This document shows, one piece after another, positions 17,554-27,229 of a DNA stretch of 64,000 nt. The translations under genes and the position numbers were made by a program. This DNA is from Nitrospina sp. (GTDB lineage: Bacteria; Nitrospinota; Nitrospinia; Nitrospinales; VA-1), in contig JABHBK010000054.1 of NCBI GenBank assembly GCA_018673915.1, positions 88,527 through 152,526 on the forward strand, written 5' to 3'. The notes beneath the pieces are model-generated. The model saw only the letters and a program-made list of their open reading frames with translations. It made no database searches and had not been told where the DNA came from. Every line of letters begins with the position of its first letter. Position 1 is the stretch's first letter.

Positions 17554-18300
17554 ATGAGCACGATATTAGAGACGCTCAAAAAACTGGAAGAAGATAAAAG
17601 ATTGCTGGAAAAGGATTCTGATCTCAAGGAGCTTGTTCTTCAAGAAGATCAAAAACCGTTTTCCGGGAAGACAATAGAATTATCCCGTAATCATTTTATG
17701 GCGTTGGGCTTGGTGATGGCGGGAGTCATAATTGGCTTGGTTCTGGGGCTCAAACCATCGGCTAAAAATGAATTGACTCATTATTCTCAGAGGAATTCTG
17801 AAAAAAAACCAGAATCTCTCAACAAGAGAGGGTCCGAGGCAACGGTGGGTATTCCTTTATCCAACATTCCGGAGCATCGCCCACGTTATGAAGAGAATAT
17901 TAGCGAGAATTTTCCGCAGGCTATAGAGAATTTCCTGCCGCCCTCTGTTACAGTAATACCAAAATCCGTTGCAGAGCCTGAAGTGCTTCCCCAGGGAATC
18001 AATGAAATTCGCGACTTAATTCAAAACGCAAAACTGGATGCGAAACAACCAGAATCTTTTGCCTACCCTGAAGATTTAGCCACAAGGGGAATTTCTATTC
18101 CTCAACTAAAAGTAAAAGGCATCATCTTTTTTTCTCCGGGAAGTTCCTCCAACCACATTTTTGTTTCCACCTCAGAAAGCAAAAACCTCAAAGTCCGTGT
18201 TGGCGAAACGGTTCAAGCCGCTACCCTTAGACATATTGAGTCGAATCGCGTGGTGTTTTCCTACCGAGGCGAAAACGTCCATCTCCGTATCGGCGAATAA
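17554..18300 (+). CDS. gspB: GspB/ExeB-like secretion partner protein
   Basis: A 248-residue bitopic membrane protein. Residues 1-45 are a charged cytoplasmic helix (MSTILETLKKLEEDKRLL), residues 47-68 a membrane span (HFMALGLVMAGVIIGLVLGL). A Pro/Asn-rich periplasmic linker follows, then a C-terminal beta-rich domain at about 185-248 (LKVKGIIFFSP, NHIFVS, VRVGETVQ, RVVFSYRGENVHLRI) like the T2SS GspB/PilP-type domain. It sits 32 nt after the ExeA-type ATPase, the usual A-B pairing for secretin assembly. No other type II secretion or pilus genes lie in the window, so the secretin served is unknown. Confidence 0.75.
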   Translation: MSTILETLKKLEEDKRLLEKDSDLKELVLQEDQKPFSGKTIELSRNHFMALGLVMAGVIIGLVLGLKPSAKNELTHYSQRNSEKKPESLNKRGSEATVGIPLSNIPEHRPRYEENISENFPQAIENFLPPSVTVIPKSVAEPEVLPQGINEIRDLIQNAKLDAKQPESFAYPEDLATRGISIPQLKVKGIIFFSPGSSSNHIFVSTSESKNLKVRVGETVQAATLRHIESNRVVFSYRGENVHLRIGE

Positions 18301-18358
18301 CTCGCTAGCGCGAGAGGCAATGTCATTATCAAGCCGACAAACGTTTTCTCGGCTTGAT
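18301..18358. repeat. Palindromic element directly after gspB
   Basis: Two hairpins in a row. CTCGC-TAGC-GCGAG (18301-18314) begins on the base after the gspB stop. ATCAAGCCGA (18328-18337) and TCGGCTTGAT (18349-18358) form a perfect 10-bp stem with an 11-nt loop. The first has the same TAGC loop and position at a stop codon as the recN element; the second shares CGGCTTGAT with 12221-12235 and CGGCTTG with 29350-29360. May act as a terminator, but the following T-run is only four long. Confidence 0.55.
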
Positions 18359-18376
18359 GATCTTTTGCCCGTTTCC

Positions 18377-18712
18377 TCAAGGCGTAGTATTGTTGCCACT
18401 GGCGGGTAAGTCGAGGAGCTTGTTGATCACTTCTTTGATGGCTTTGATATGGCTTTGGGCAGAGGGCATGCCATCATGGTTGGGTTCTTCCTCTTCCAGT
18501 GAGATGATACCGGGACCCAGGTAATTGCAGTAAAAAGCTCCCAGCGGACAGAACTTATCTAAGGGTTCGTCTTCCGGGCGAGAATTGACGACCACCATAT
18601 GCGTCTTGCAATCTGGGCCGGGATAGACCTCAAATAATCCGCCCTTGTTTCTGCAGTATGCAATAATGCGTTCTACATCTTCTATTGGAAGCGCTTTGTA
18701 AATGGTTTGCAA
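18377..18712 (-). CDS. Hypothetical protein with four cysteines
   Basis: Not recognised. A 111-residue soluble acidic protein. The TTG start (18710-18712) is supported by GGAG seven bases upstream; no in-frame ATG exists nearby. It shows a short helix (IEDVERIIAYCRNKGG), a strand pair (LFEVYPGPDCKTHMVVVNSRP) and a cluster DKFCPLGAFYCNYLG. The cysteines at about 20, 35, 55 and 62 could bind a metal but do not match a named motif. Lies convergently against gspB and divergently from glyQ. Confidence 0.6.
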   Translation of the reverse strand: MQTIYKALPIEDVERIIAYCRNKGGLFEVYPGPDCKTHMVVVNSRPEDEPLDKFCPLGAFYCNYLGPGIISLEEEEPNHDGMPSAQSHIKAIKEVINKLLDLPASGNNTTP

Positions 18713-18814
18713 CTGTCATCTCCGATTCGAAGTTATTGTAGAGATTTTATCAGGATTCCGGTGTGATCGCCGCCGACAAATTGCAATGACTCTATTTGGT
18801 TAGCAAAGAGCTCT

Positions 18815-18845
18815 TGCCAGTGGCCTCCCCTGCTAAGGAGGGGGT
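18815..18845. repeat. Palindromic repeat core upstream of glyQ
   Basis: CTCCCC-TGCTAA-GGAGGGG (18825-18843), preceded by GAGCTCTTGCCAGTGGC. The same arrangement, GAGCCCTTGCCCAGTTGCA then TCCC-TGCTAA-GGGA, occurs at 29404-29437, and the core occurs at 11930. It ends 40 nt before the real glyQ start. The apparent N-terminal extension of glyQ is only a translation of this element. Confidence 0.6.
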
Positions 18846-18882
18846 TGACTTTATCCTTCAAACTTTGATACACCCTGAGGCT

Positions 18883-19752
18883 ATGCATTTTCAAGATATC
18901 ATTCTCAACCTACAAAATTACTGGTCTTCAAAAGGCTGTGCCCTGCACCAACCTTATGACATTGAAGTGGGTGCGGGGACGTTTAATCCCTGTACGTTTT
19001 TCCGAGTATTGGGTCCGGAACCTTATAGCGCCGCTTATGTTGAGCCATCGCGTAGACCCGCAGATGGCAGGTATGGAGAAAACCCCAATAGGCTACAGCA
19101 TTATTACCAGTTTCAAGTCATCCTAAAGCCATCGCCTGAAAATGTGCAGGATCTTTATTTAGATAGTCTGACTTCGCTGGGGGTGGACCCGCTAAAACAC
19201 GATATCCGTTTTGTAGAAGATGATTGGGAATCGCCTACCTTGGGAGCCTGGGGTTTAGGGTGGGAGGTGTGGTTAGATGGTATGGAGATCACTCAATTTA
19301 CCTATTTTCAACAGGTCGGCGGAATAGACTTGAAACCTGTTACGGCCGAATTGACCTATGGACTGGAACGCATTGCCATGTATCTGCAGAATGTGGACAA
19401 CGTATACGATCTTAAATGGAATGAAAAGATTTTATATGGCGATGTCCATCTGGAAACAGAAAAACAATTCTCGCGTTACAATTTTGAAGCGTCCGGCAAA
19501 GAGAGGCTATTCCAATGGTTTGATATGTATGAAGCGGAAGCTAAAAATTTGTTGGAGCAGGAACTGGTTTTGCCTGCTTACGACTATACTTTAAAATGTT
19601 CTCATGCCTTCAATCAGTTAGATGCCAGGGGAGCTATAAGTGTTACTGAACGAACCGGATTCATTGGCCGGGTGAGAAACCTGTCTCGGTTATGCGCTGA
19701 AAGCTATGTACAACAAAGAGAGGCAATGGAGTTCCCCTTGTTGAAAAAGTAG
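18883..19752 (+). CDS. glyQ: glycyl-tRNA synthetase alpha subunit
   Basis: Catalytic subunit of the heterotetrameric class II glycyl-tRNA synthetase. I set the start at ATG 18883 ([14 protein letters not shown]), the conserved family N-terminus, giving 289 aa. The longer frame from 18796 reads through a repeat element. Conserved blocks: [72 protein letters not shown] (in part), [11 protein letters not shown] and [14 protein letters not shown]. Its partner glyS lies 2.6 kb downstream, separated by an opposite-strand ATPase gene, instead of following directly. Confidence 0.97.
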   Translation: MHFQDIILNLQNYWSSKGCALHQPYDIEVGAGTFNPCTFFRVLGPEPYSAAYVEPSRRPADGRYGENPNRLQHYYQFQVILKPSPENVQDLYLDSLTSLGVDPLKHDIRFVEDDWESPTLGAWGLGWEVWLDGMEITQFTYFQQVGGIDLKPVTAELTYGLERIAMYLQNVDNVYDLKWNEKILYGDVHLETEKQFSRYNFEASGKERLFQWFDMYEAEAKNLLEQELVLPAYDYTLKCSHAFNQLDARGAISVTERTGFIGRVRNLSRLCAESYVQQREAMEFPLLKK

Positions 19753-19764
19753 CGGCACTCTTTT

Positions 19765-22131
19765 TCAGGAACCGGCCCATTTCTCAACCTGGGCGCGAAT
19801 TTCATTAGCTTGGGATGGGTCGAGGTCTTCATAAATTTTTAAGGCTTTTTGAGACCTGCTGATTGCTTCTTCAATGTTGCCTTTCTCTCCCAATGCCAGG
19901 CCCCATTTCCACAATACTGCGCCCTTCAACGAGATATCTTTGGTTTTTTGGGATAAGCTCAGAGCTTCCTCAAAATAATTAATCGCCTGTTCTTCGCCTT
20001 TGCTCTTCATGTGGACTTCAGCTAGCTGAACCATCATAAGCCCTGTAGCTTGCAGGTTTTTAGTTTTCTGTACGGCTTCCAATCCTCTTTTTAAGTTTTT
20101 CAGTGCCCCAGGAACATCACCGGCCTTTAAAGCTGTTTCAGCGATCAACTGAAATAGTGCTCCCAGAAGCGGGGAGTTGGGAGTTTTTTGGGAAAGCCCT
20201 GCACCGGCTTCAAATTTTTCAAGAGCCTTTTCTGCTTCCCCAGTTTCCATAAGTCCAATGCCCAGGTTGTGTAATAGAGTGATCAGCAATATCTTATCTT
20301 GATTTATCGGGATAAGCTCCGTAGCCTGCTCACCAGTATGGACGGCTTTATTGTATTCCTTAAGTTCTACACAGGATTTTGTTAATTGCACCAAAAGCTT
20401 AAATTCTTCAACTTTGGAACCACTATCCTTCAGCAAATCCAGGTGTTCCTCTACAAATTTGATATGTTGTTGGTGGTCATCATTAATCATGCAGACTTTT
20501 CCCAATTGTTCCAAAGCGGTGGTTTGCCCTTCAACATTTCCTTCTCTTTTGCAAAATGCAAGAGCACTTTGCAAGGTTTCTATCGCCTTTGCTGATTGGT
20601 TCAGAAGAACATATTGCTGGCCGAGGTTTAAGAGATGTTTTCCTTCTGCCTCTTTATCTTCTAGCTGATTGGCGGCTAACAGAGCGGCTTCATACCACTG
20701 TATGCACTCCGCAGGGGATAGGCGCTTGTTAATCATAGTGGCCCCATTTTCAGTGTAGGCACTGCAAACACGTGCCGCGTCTATATCTTGATCGCAGTGT
20801 TTGCGGCTCCATTCCATACCCGCTTTAATATTTTCCAGTTCCAGATCAAATAACCGGAACCCTTTAATGATATTTTTGCCTCCCTTTTCTACAAGGGTAT
20901 AAGCAGATTCCAGCACATTCATGAATTCGGTAGCATGACGCTTTGCAACCATGCCTTGATCACCGGCTTTCGCTAAAGACTTGATGAATTTTTTAACTTG
21001 GCTGTGCAGCGAATATCGGAGGGTATTGGTATTGAGTTGAATCAGGCCAAACTTTTCCAAACCGGTAAGGGAAAGTCTTTTAGGGTCTTCACAGATAAAA
21101 GAGGCCGCCTCGGCCGAGAAGGACCCAGGAAAAACAGAAAGTTTTCTGAGAACTAATGCAGTTTTTTCTGGCAACATACTGTAACTGAGGGTCAGTGCGG
21201 CTCGGACTCCATCAATTAAATTGCCTTTTTTATCTTCATCTTCTCCACCTAAGCCTTTTCGAACTTCTGTAAATTTTTTAGCGAAATAATCAGGTGCCAT
21301 GGTGGAGTTGATATAGAAAAGTTTTCCGATTAATTCCAGAGCCAGAGGAACGCCCTTGCAGATATGGGAAATTTCTTTGATTGCGGGGCTAATTTCCGGA
21401 GCCCACCGGGTTAACAGGGTATGGGCCTCAAGAACTTCCATGGGTTCCAGTTCAATAGAAATTATTTTGGGTAACAATATAGGTTTCACGGAAGTTACAA
21501 TTAAAACCCAGGAAACTGGGGGGAGAAGGGGCTTGATTTGTTTTACCCCAGAAGCGTTATCCAGAATCAAAATGCCTTTATGTGCTTTTAAGGCCACCCG
21601 GTACAATTTAGCAAGATGCTTATCGTTTGTAGGAATGGGTTGGGTAGGATGAAATTTTAAAATTATCCTCCGCATGATGTCTTCAGCAGAAGGGGGATTG
21701 GGTAGATCACCCTGCATATCTACGAACAAGCAAGCATCAGGATACTGAACCGCGAACATTTTACTCAAGGGAATGGTCAAGCAGGATTTACCGATACCCG
21801 AAAAACCGCTGATTCCAATTAGAATTGGAGGTGCTGAGGCCTGGGCGGCAACTTTCTTCAGAACCTCTTTTCTGCCGGTAAAAAGTATAGGTTCAGGTGG
21901 GGGCCGAAAAAGAGTTACGCCAGTGATATTTATGTTGGAAGACATTTTTAAGGTCTTTTCAATGTCAGCTCCTTCTTCCTTCTTATTCTTTTGTGATGAA
22001 GCTTCCCCCGAATCGGTAGCCTTTTTATCTTTTCCAGATGCACCTTTCCCGGAGGAACCCTTAGAAAATAATTTTGAACCCAGTGCAGCCAGCACCACGA
22101 CTGAGATAAGGATGATTAGAATTGTGGTCAT
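19765..22131 (-). CDS. Membrane-anchored STAND (NB-ARC) ATPase with TPR repeats
   Basis: A 788-residue protein of unknown specific role. Residues 1-19 form an N-terminal membrane anchor (ILIILISVVVLAALG), then a Lys/Ser/Gly-rich linker to about 65. An NB-ARC/STAND nucleotide switch follows: FTGRKEVLKKV, P-loop GISGFSGIGKS (106-116), Walker B KGILILDNAS, a sensor region WVLIVTS, and a GLPL-type GVPLALEL motif. A winged-helix-like part follows (ALVLRKLSVFPGSF). Residues 440-780 are about eight TPRs (HLLNLGQQYVLLNQSAKAIETL, LLHNLGIGLMETGEAEKALEKF). STAND proteins act in signalling or anti-phage defence; no effector domain is seen here. It separates glyQ from glyS. Confidence 0.85.
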   Translation of the reverse strand: MTTILIILISVVVLAALGSKLFSKGSSGKGASGKDKKATDSGEASSQKNKKEEGADIEKTLKMSSNINITGVTLFRPPPEPILFTGRKEVLKKVAAQASAPPILIGISGFSGIGKSCLTIPLSKMFAVQYPDACLFVDMQGDLPNPPSAEDIMRRIILKFHPTQPIPTNDKHLAKLYRVALKAHKGILILDNASGVKQIKPLLPPVSWVLIVTSVKPILLPKIISIELEPMEVLEAHTLLTRWAPEISPAIKEISHICKGVPLALELIGKLFYINSTMAPDYFAKKFTEVRKGLGGEDEDKKGNLIDGVRAALTLSYSMLPEKTALVLRKLSVFPGSFSAEAASFICEDPKRLSLTGLEKFGLIQLNTNTLRYSLHSQVKKFIKSLAKAGDQGMVAKRHATEFMNVLESAYTLVEKGGKNIIKGFRLFDLELENIKAGMEWSRKHCDQDIDAARVCSAYTENGATMINKRLSPAECIQWYEAALLAANQLEDKEAEGKHLLNLGQQYVLLNQSAKAIETLQSALAFCKREGNVEGQTTALEQLGKVCMINDDHQQHIKFVEEHLDLLKDSGSKVEEFKLLVQLTKSCVELKEYNKAVHTGEQATELIPINQDKILLITLLHNLGIGLMETGEAEKALEKFEAGAGLSQKTPNSPLLGALFQLIAETALKAGDVPGALKNLKRGLEAVQKTKNLQATGLMMVQLAEVHMKSKGEEQAINYFEEALSLSQKTKDISLKGAVLWKWGLALGEKGNIEEAISRSQKALKIYEDLDPSQANEIRAQVEKWAGS

Positions 22132-22246
22132 GAAACAACCTTTAAAAGAGGTCTGAATTTTTTGAGCAGGCTGATTTTAACATTGTATAGTTTTGAAAAA
22201 TAATCAATATGTGCAATGAGCAAGGGTTTCAGGGTGCTCCCGATGG

Positions 22247-22274
22247 TTGACTTTATGAATAATTGCTCGATAAT
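22247..22274 (+). promoter_or_regulatory. Sigma70-type promoter for glyS
   Basis: TTGACT (22247-22252), 16-nt spacer, GATAAT (22269-22274), 57 nt before the glyS ATG. It would let glyS be expressed although it is cut off from glyQ by the opposite-strand ATPase gene. Confidence 0.5.
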
Positions 22275-22331
22275 ACCGGTTTTTGTCAGCTTATGTTGTT
22301 TTATGATCGTTTAAATTGAGATTCTTAGAAT

Positions 22332-24404
22332 ATGCCCGAATTATTTTTAGAAATTGGTTCTGAGGAAATTCCATCAGGATATGTTCAGCCCGCTCTTGAG
22401 TTTATGCGCGAGGAACTGGCTTCCTATTTTACCCGCAATCGAATTAAAGCTGAAACCCCCGAGATTTTGGGTACGCCGAGGAGGTTGGTGATTTCAGTAA
22501 AGGGTGTGGATGCTTTGCAGGAAGATATTGTTGAGCTCTTTCATGGCCCCAGTGTCTCGGTGGCTTATGACGATCAGGGGAATCCGACTAAGGCGGCAAT
22601 AGGGTTTGCGCGCGGCAAGGGGTTAGATGTTTCTGAGTTGACTCGTGATCAAACCACCAAAGGGGAAGTGGTTTGTGCTCGTGTAGAAAAAAAAGGCCGT
22701 CCTACTCCAGACCATCTGAATGAGTTCCTTCCTCAATTCATTGGTAACATTCCTTTTTCCAAAAAAATGCGCTGGGCAGATAAGGCACGTCCATTTGCGC
22801 GACCTTTGCATTGGATCACTGCATTATTTGATGGCGAGCCTTTGGATTTTAGTTTTGATGGTATTCCGTGCGGTAACTTTTCACTGGGACATCGATTTTT
22901 AAAACCGGATAAATTCCAAGTGAAAAACCTTTCCTCTTATTTGGAGGAGAGTGAAAATCATTTTTTACTGGTCAACCCTGAAATCAGAAAGCAGAAAATT
23001 CTTGAGCAGGTTCAAAACCTTGCTCGAGAAGCAGGAGGGTTGGTGGAAGAGGACTCGGAATTGTTGAGTATTGTAAATTATCTAGTGGAATTTCCCGTTG
23101 CCATCCGTGGAGATTTTGACTCCCATTTCCTGGAATTGCCCAAGGAATTATTGGTGATGACGATGAAGTATCACCAGAAATACTTTCCTGTCACGGATGG
23201 CAAAGGAAATTTATTGCCATGCTTTATAACGATCAGCAATATGCCTGCTGGAGAAGGCCAGGAAATAAAAAAAGGAAACGAACGAGTTTTGCGTGCCCGG
23301 TTGGAAGATGCCAGGTTTTTTTATAATGAAGACAAAAAGAAAAACCTGGATGATTTTGTCGAACCCTTGAAAGGGGTGGTGTTTCAGAAAAAACTGGGAA
23401 CCCTTTATGAAAAAATGGAAAGAATTTGTGGGCTTTCGGGAATATTATCCACCCACACTTGTCCAGATAAGAAATCGCAAGCATTGAGAGCGGGTCGTTT
23501 GTGCAAAGCCGATTTAGTAACCTTGATGGTTTATGAATTTCCGGAACTGCAGGGGGTCATGGGTGGGTATTATGCGGCTCATTCCGGGGAGGAGTCTATT
23601 GTTTCCCAGGCGATCCTGGAACATTACCGTCCTGCCTTTGCGGGAGATGATCTTCCTGCAAGTGAGTTGGGAACAGTTATTGCTGTAGCAGATAAGCTCG
23701 ATACCATTTTAGGTTGTATCGGGGTGGGTTTGATTCCCAGCGGGTCTGAAGATCCGTATGGCCTTAGGCGAAATGCATTGGGTATCATACAAATTTTCCT
23801 GAACCGGGGTTGGCAGGTCTCCTTGGACGAACTTGTTAAGGAGGGCCTTAACTCCATGGGCTCGAAGCTAAAGCTGGAACCTGAAACCATCAAGAATCAT
23901 GTTATGGATTTATTTTCCCAACGATACAAAACCTATTTGAATGCCGAGGGATTTCCCTATGACGCGATTGATTGTGTTTTGTCTACAGGTCTGGATTCTA
24001 TTGTCGACATCAGGGCGAAAGTTTCTGCTTTCTCCGAACTGAAAAAACAACCCTATTTCGAACCCCTGGCAATTGCTTTTCGTCGAGTGGTTAGCATACT
24101 TAATGATGAGGCTGAAGGCGAAGTGGACCCGGGGTTGTTAAATGAACCTGCCGAAAAAGAGTTATTCGAAGCATACTTGAAAGTTCGAGACCCGGTGCTC
24201 CGGCATATTCAAAACAAGGAATTTTCCCAGGCTTTAGAAAAGATTGTAGAAATAAAACCAGCTGTTGACGGCTTTTTTGACGGGGTCATGGTAATGGTAG
24301 AAGATGTTTCGTTAAGAAAAAATCGCCTTCACCTTCTTTATCAGATATCCGGTCTTTTTTCTGGGCTTGCCGATTTTTCCCGAATCATTTTGAAAAAAGG
24401 TTGA
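22332..24404 (+). CDS. glyS: glycyl-tRNA synthetase beta subunit
   Basis: tRNA-binding subunit partnering GlyQ. The 690-residue length is typical. N-terminus MPELFLEIGSEEIPSGYV is the family start; further conserved blocks are FHGPSVSVAYDDQGNPTKAA, MRWADKARPFARPLHWI, LPKELLVMTMKYHQKYFPV, ARLEDARFFYNEDKK, the HD-like segment KADLVTLMVYEFPELQGVMGG in part, and IPSGSEDPYGLRRNALGI. The C-terminal anticodon-binding domain is present. The ATG has only a weak ribosome-binding site. Confidence 0.97.
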   Translation: MPELFLEIGSEEIPSGYVQPALEFMREELASYFTRNRIKAETPEILGTPRRLVISVKGVDALQEDIVELFHGPSVSVAYDDQGNPTKAAIGFARGKGLDVSELTRDQTTKGEVVCARVEKKGRPTPDHLNEFLPQFIGNIPFSKKMRWADKARPFARPLHWITALFDGEPLDFSFDGIPCGNFSLGHRFLKPDKFQVKNLSSYLEESENHFLLVNPEIRKQKILEQVQNLAREAGGLVEEDSELLSIVNYLVEFPVAIRGDFDSHFLELPKELLVMTMKYHQKYFPVTDGKGNLLPCFITISNMPAGEGQEIKKGNERVLRARLEDARFFYNEDKKKNLDDFVEPLKGVVFQKKLGTLYEKMERICGLSGILSTHTCPDKKSQALRAGRLCKADLVTLMVYEFPELQGVMGGYYAAHSGEESIVSQAILEHYRPAFAGDDLPASELGTVIAVADKLDTILGCIGVGLIPSGSEDPYGLRRNALGIIQIFLNRGWQVSLDELVKEGLNSMGSKLKLEPETIKNHVMDLFSQRYKTYLNAEGFPYDAIDCVLSTGLDSIVDIRAKVSAFSELKKQPYFEPLAIAFRRVVSILNDEAEGEVDPGLLNEPAEKELFEAYLKVRDPVLRHIQNKEFSQALEKIVEIKPAVDGFFDGVMVMVEDVSLRKNRLHLLYQISGLFSGLADFSRIILKKG

Positions 24405-24492
24405 AAACCAATTTACCATCAGATAACCTAACACTATTCCACATGCAGACTCTTTTGACCCTAACTTTCAAATAGTTGGAGTAGGTTGTTAT

Positions 24493-27123
24493 ATGGCGCA
24501 AAAATATACTTATGCTTTCGGAGATGAAAATACCGAGGGCAAAGCAGATATGAATAACCTCCTTGGAGGTAAGGGCGCCAACCTTGCTGAAATGGCTTCC
24601 CTGGGCATACTGGTCCCTCCAGGCTTCACTGTTAGCACGGAAGCTTGCGTTTATTTCTTCAATCATAAATATACCTTCCCACCAAAATTATGGGATGAGA
24701 TTCTATCCCGCCTGAAAGATCTTGAACGGTCTCTCAAACGAAAATTTGGTTGTACCGAAAACCCTTTGCTTGTTTCAGTAAGATCGGGAGCAAGAGTTTC
24801 CATGCCTGGCATGATGGACACGGTGTTGAATCTGGGTCTGAACGATATAACTGTTCGTGGTTTGGCCAAGAGTACCAAGAATGAATGGTTTGCCCTCGAC
24901 TCGTATCGCCGTTTCATTTCTATGTTCGGAAATGTGGTGCTGGGAATTCCCGGAGAACGGTTTGAGGCCATACTCTCCAAGAAAAAATCAAAACGCCAGA
25001 TCGAGTTTGATACGGAACTTACTATTCAAGAGTTGAAGGCACTCATCAAGCAGTTTAAGTCCTTGGTTACCCGTTTAACTCATGAGGAGTTTCCAGAGGA
25101 TCCTCTGCAGCAATTGCGTATGGCGGTTGAAGCTGTTTTTAACTCCTGGAACACTGAACGGGCGCGAACATACAGAAGGTTAAATGGCATTCCACACGAG
25201 TGGGGTACAGCGGTCACGATTCAGTCGATGGTGTTTGGCAATATGGGCGATACTTCTGCTACCGGAGTTGCGTTCACTCGGAACCCCGCCACCGGAGAGA
25301 AAAAATTCTATGGGGAATACATGATCAACGCCCAAGGGGAGGATGTTGTAGCGGGAATCCGGACGCCCCACTCGATCGAGAAGCTTGAGCAAGACATGCC
25401 AGAGGTATATCAGGACCTGGTGAAAGTCTACCAGAAACTGGAAAACCATTACAAAGACATGCAGGATCTGGAATTCACCATTGAAAACCAGAAATTATTT
25501 TTATTGCAGACCCGGTCAGGTAAACGTACGACGGCCTCGGCCATTAAAGTGGCAATAGATATGGTGAATGAGGGGTTGCTCAGTAAACGGGAAGCCTTGA
25601 TGAGGGTTCCGGCAAACCAAATGGATCAAATCTTTCATCCAACGATTGATCCCAAGGCAAAATTAAAATTGATAGGGAAAGGTTTGGGGGCCTCGCCCGG
25701 TGCGGCCGCAGGAAAGATTGTATTCTCTCCTGAGCGTGCTCAAGAACTTGCTGAGAAAAAGGAAAAGGTTATTCTTGTGCGTATGGAAACATCGCCTGAA
25801 GATATTCATGGAATGAGTGTGTCGCAGGGAATTCTGACTGCCAAGGGAGGTATGACCTCCCATGCTGCAGTAGTGGCCCGGGCAATGGGGAAGCCTTGCG
25901 TTTCTGGGGTCAACACTCTGGACGTAAACGCGAAAAGAAAAAAATGCACGCTAGGGAACCTTCAACTTAAGGAACTCGATTCGATTACGTTGGATGGTAC
26001 GACCGGCAGGGTGATTAAAGGGTCGGTGCCCTTGATCCAGTCTCGGTTGACTAATAATTTTACTAAGATGATGGCCTGGGCGGGGGAAGTGAGGTCTTTG
26101 CAGATTCGAGCTAATGCCGATACCCCGCACGATGCCCTAATGGCAAGGGACTTTGGAGCCCAGGGGATAGGGTTATGTCGAACAGAACATATGTTCTTTG
26201 ACGAGGAGCGTATTTTTCTGGTGCGTAAAATGATTGTTGCCGAGGATGAAAAAACCCGCGATGAAGCATTGAAAAAATTGCTTCCCATCCAGCGCGGAGA
26301 TTTTACGGAAATTTTTAAGGTGATGGAAGGGTTTCCGGTGACGGTAAGGTTGCTGGATCCTCCTCTACATGAATTTTTACCTAATACTTCAGCCGAGATT
26401 AAAAGTCTGGCTAAGGAGATGAAGGTGTCGCCGGGAACTCTGGGGAAAAAAATAGAAAAAATGAAAGAAGTTAACCCCATGCTCGGACATAGGGGTTGCC
26501 GGCTTGGAATTACTTTCCCTAATATTTATAGCATGCAGGTCAGGGCGATTATTGAAGCAGCTTGTAGATTAGTTAAAAAGGGAATAAATGTGTTTCCGGA
26601 AATCATGGTGCCGCTGGTCGGGCATGTGAGTGAATTTAAAATCGTCCGCGAACTTATTTTAGAGGCAGCTGAAGAAGTGATTGGGAAGACGGGTGTGGAC
26701 CTGAAGTATAAAATCGGTACCATGATTGAGCTCCCCCGGGCCGCTATGACGGCAGATGAAATAGCGGTAGAAGCTGATTTCTTTTCCTTCGGAACCAACG
26801 ATCTGACTCAGACCGCTTTCGGGCTTAGCCGGGATGACTCCGGTAGCTTCCTGAACGAATATCTCGAAAAAGGCTTATTGGCCCATGACCCATTTGTATC
26901 AGTAGATCAGGATGGAGTAGGGCAATTGATAAGTATCGCGGTTGAAAAGGGAAGAAAGGTCAAACCCAATATTCACCTGGGGATTTGCGGGGAGCATGGT
27001 GGAGACCCTGCATCGATTAACTTTTTTAATAAAATTGGTCTAGACTACGTTAGTTGCTCCCCCTATCGAGTGCCCACGGCTATCCTCGCTGCCGCCCAAG
27101 CTGTTATCCAGGAAGACAGTTGA
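24493..27123 (+). CDS. ppdK: pyruvate phosphate dikinase
   Basis: Interconverts PEP + AMP + PPi and pyruvate + ATP + Pi. The 876-residue enzyme has the N-terminal ATP-grasp domain (LLGGKGANLAEMASLGI, VSVRSGA, FGNMGDTSATGVAFTRNP) and the phosphohistidine swivel domain with GGMTSHAAVVARAMGKPC (His near residue 457). The C-terminal PEP-binding TIM barrel has LCRTEHMFF, MLGHRGCRLG, FSFGTNDLTQ and the catalytic Cys in LGICGEHGGDP near residue 832. Together with the PFK at 6.1 kb it suggests PPi-flexible glycolysis/gluconeogenesis, as in autotrophs. Stands alone, 88 nt after glyS. Confidence 0.97.
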   Translation: MAQKYTYAFGDENTEGKADMNNLLGGKGANLAEMASLGILVPPGFTVSTEACVYFFNHKYTFPPKLWDEILSRLKDLERSLKRKFGCTENPLLVSVRSGARVSMPGMMDTVLNLGLNDITVRGLAKSTKNEWFALDSYRRFISMFGNVVLGIPGERFEAILSKKKSKRQIEFDTELTIQELKALIKQFKSLVTRLTHEEFPEDPLQQLRMAVEAVFNSWNTERARTYRRLNGIPHEWGTAVTIQSMVFGNMGDTSATGVAFTRNPATGEKKFYGEYMINAQGEDVVAGIRTPHSIEKLEQDMPEVYQDLVKVYQKLENHYKDMQDLEFTIENQKLFLLQTRSGKRTTASAIKVAIDMVNEGLLSKREALMRVPANQMDQIFHPTIDPKAKLKLIGKGLGASPGAAAGKIVFSPERAQELAEKKEKVILVRMETSPEDIHGMSVSQGILTAKGGMTSHAAVVARAMGKPCVSGVNTLDVNAKRKKCTLGNLQLKELDSITLDGTTGRVIKGSVPLIQSRLTNNFTKMMAWAGEVRSLQIRANADTPHDALMARDFGAQGIGLCRTEHMFFDEERIFLVRKMIVAEDEKTRDEALKKLLPIQRGDFTEIFKVMEGFPVTVRLLDPPLHEFLPNTSAEIKSLAKEMKVSPGTLGKKIEKMKEVNPMLGHRGCRLGITFPNIYSMQVRAIIEAACRLVKKGINVFPEIMVPLVGHVSEFKIVRELILEAAEEVIGKTGVDLKYKIGTMIELPRAAMTADEIAVEADFFSFGTNDLTQTAFGLSRDDSGSFLNEYLEKGLLAHDPFVSVDQDGVGQLISIAVEKGRKVKPNIHLGICGEHGGDPASINFFNKIGLDYVSCSPYRVPTAILAAAQAVIQEDS

Positions 27124-27173
27124 ACATATTCTCAGACTTTGTTGGCGGGATAATTGAAATTCCGGGAAAAAGG

Positions 27174-27202
27174 TTGACTTAGTTTTTGCTGGTCACCATA
27201 AT
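27174..27202 (+). promoter_or_regulatory. Sigma70-type promoter for the epimerase-decarboxylase operon
   Basis: TTGACT (27174-27179), 17-nt spacer, CATAAT (27197-27202). Both boxes are one base off consensus. It lies 112 nt upstream of the epimerase ATG, leaving a leader of about 105 nt that contains the hairpin at 27230-27260. Confidence 0.6.
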
Positions 27203-27229
27203 AAATAAAAAATTCTTTAGTTTGAAAGG

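Noticed and set aside
18796..18882. N-terminal extension of glyQ
   Set aside because: The 29 extra codons translate the CCCC-TGCTAA-GGGG repeat; conserved GlyQ begins at ATG 18883.
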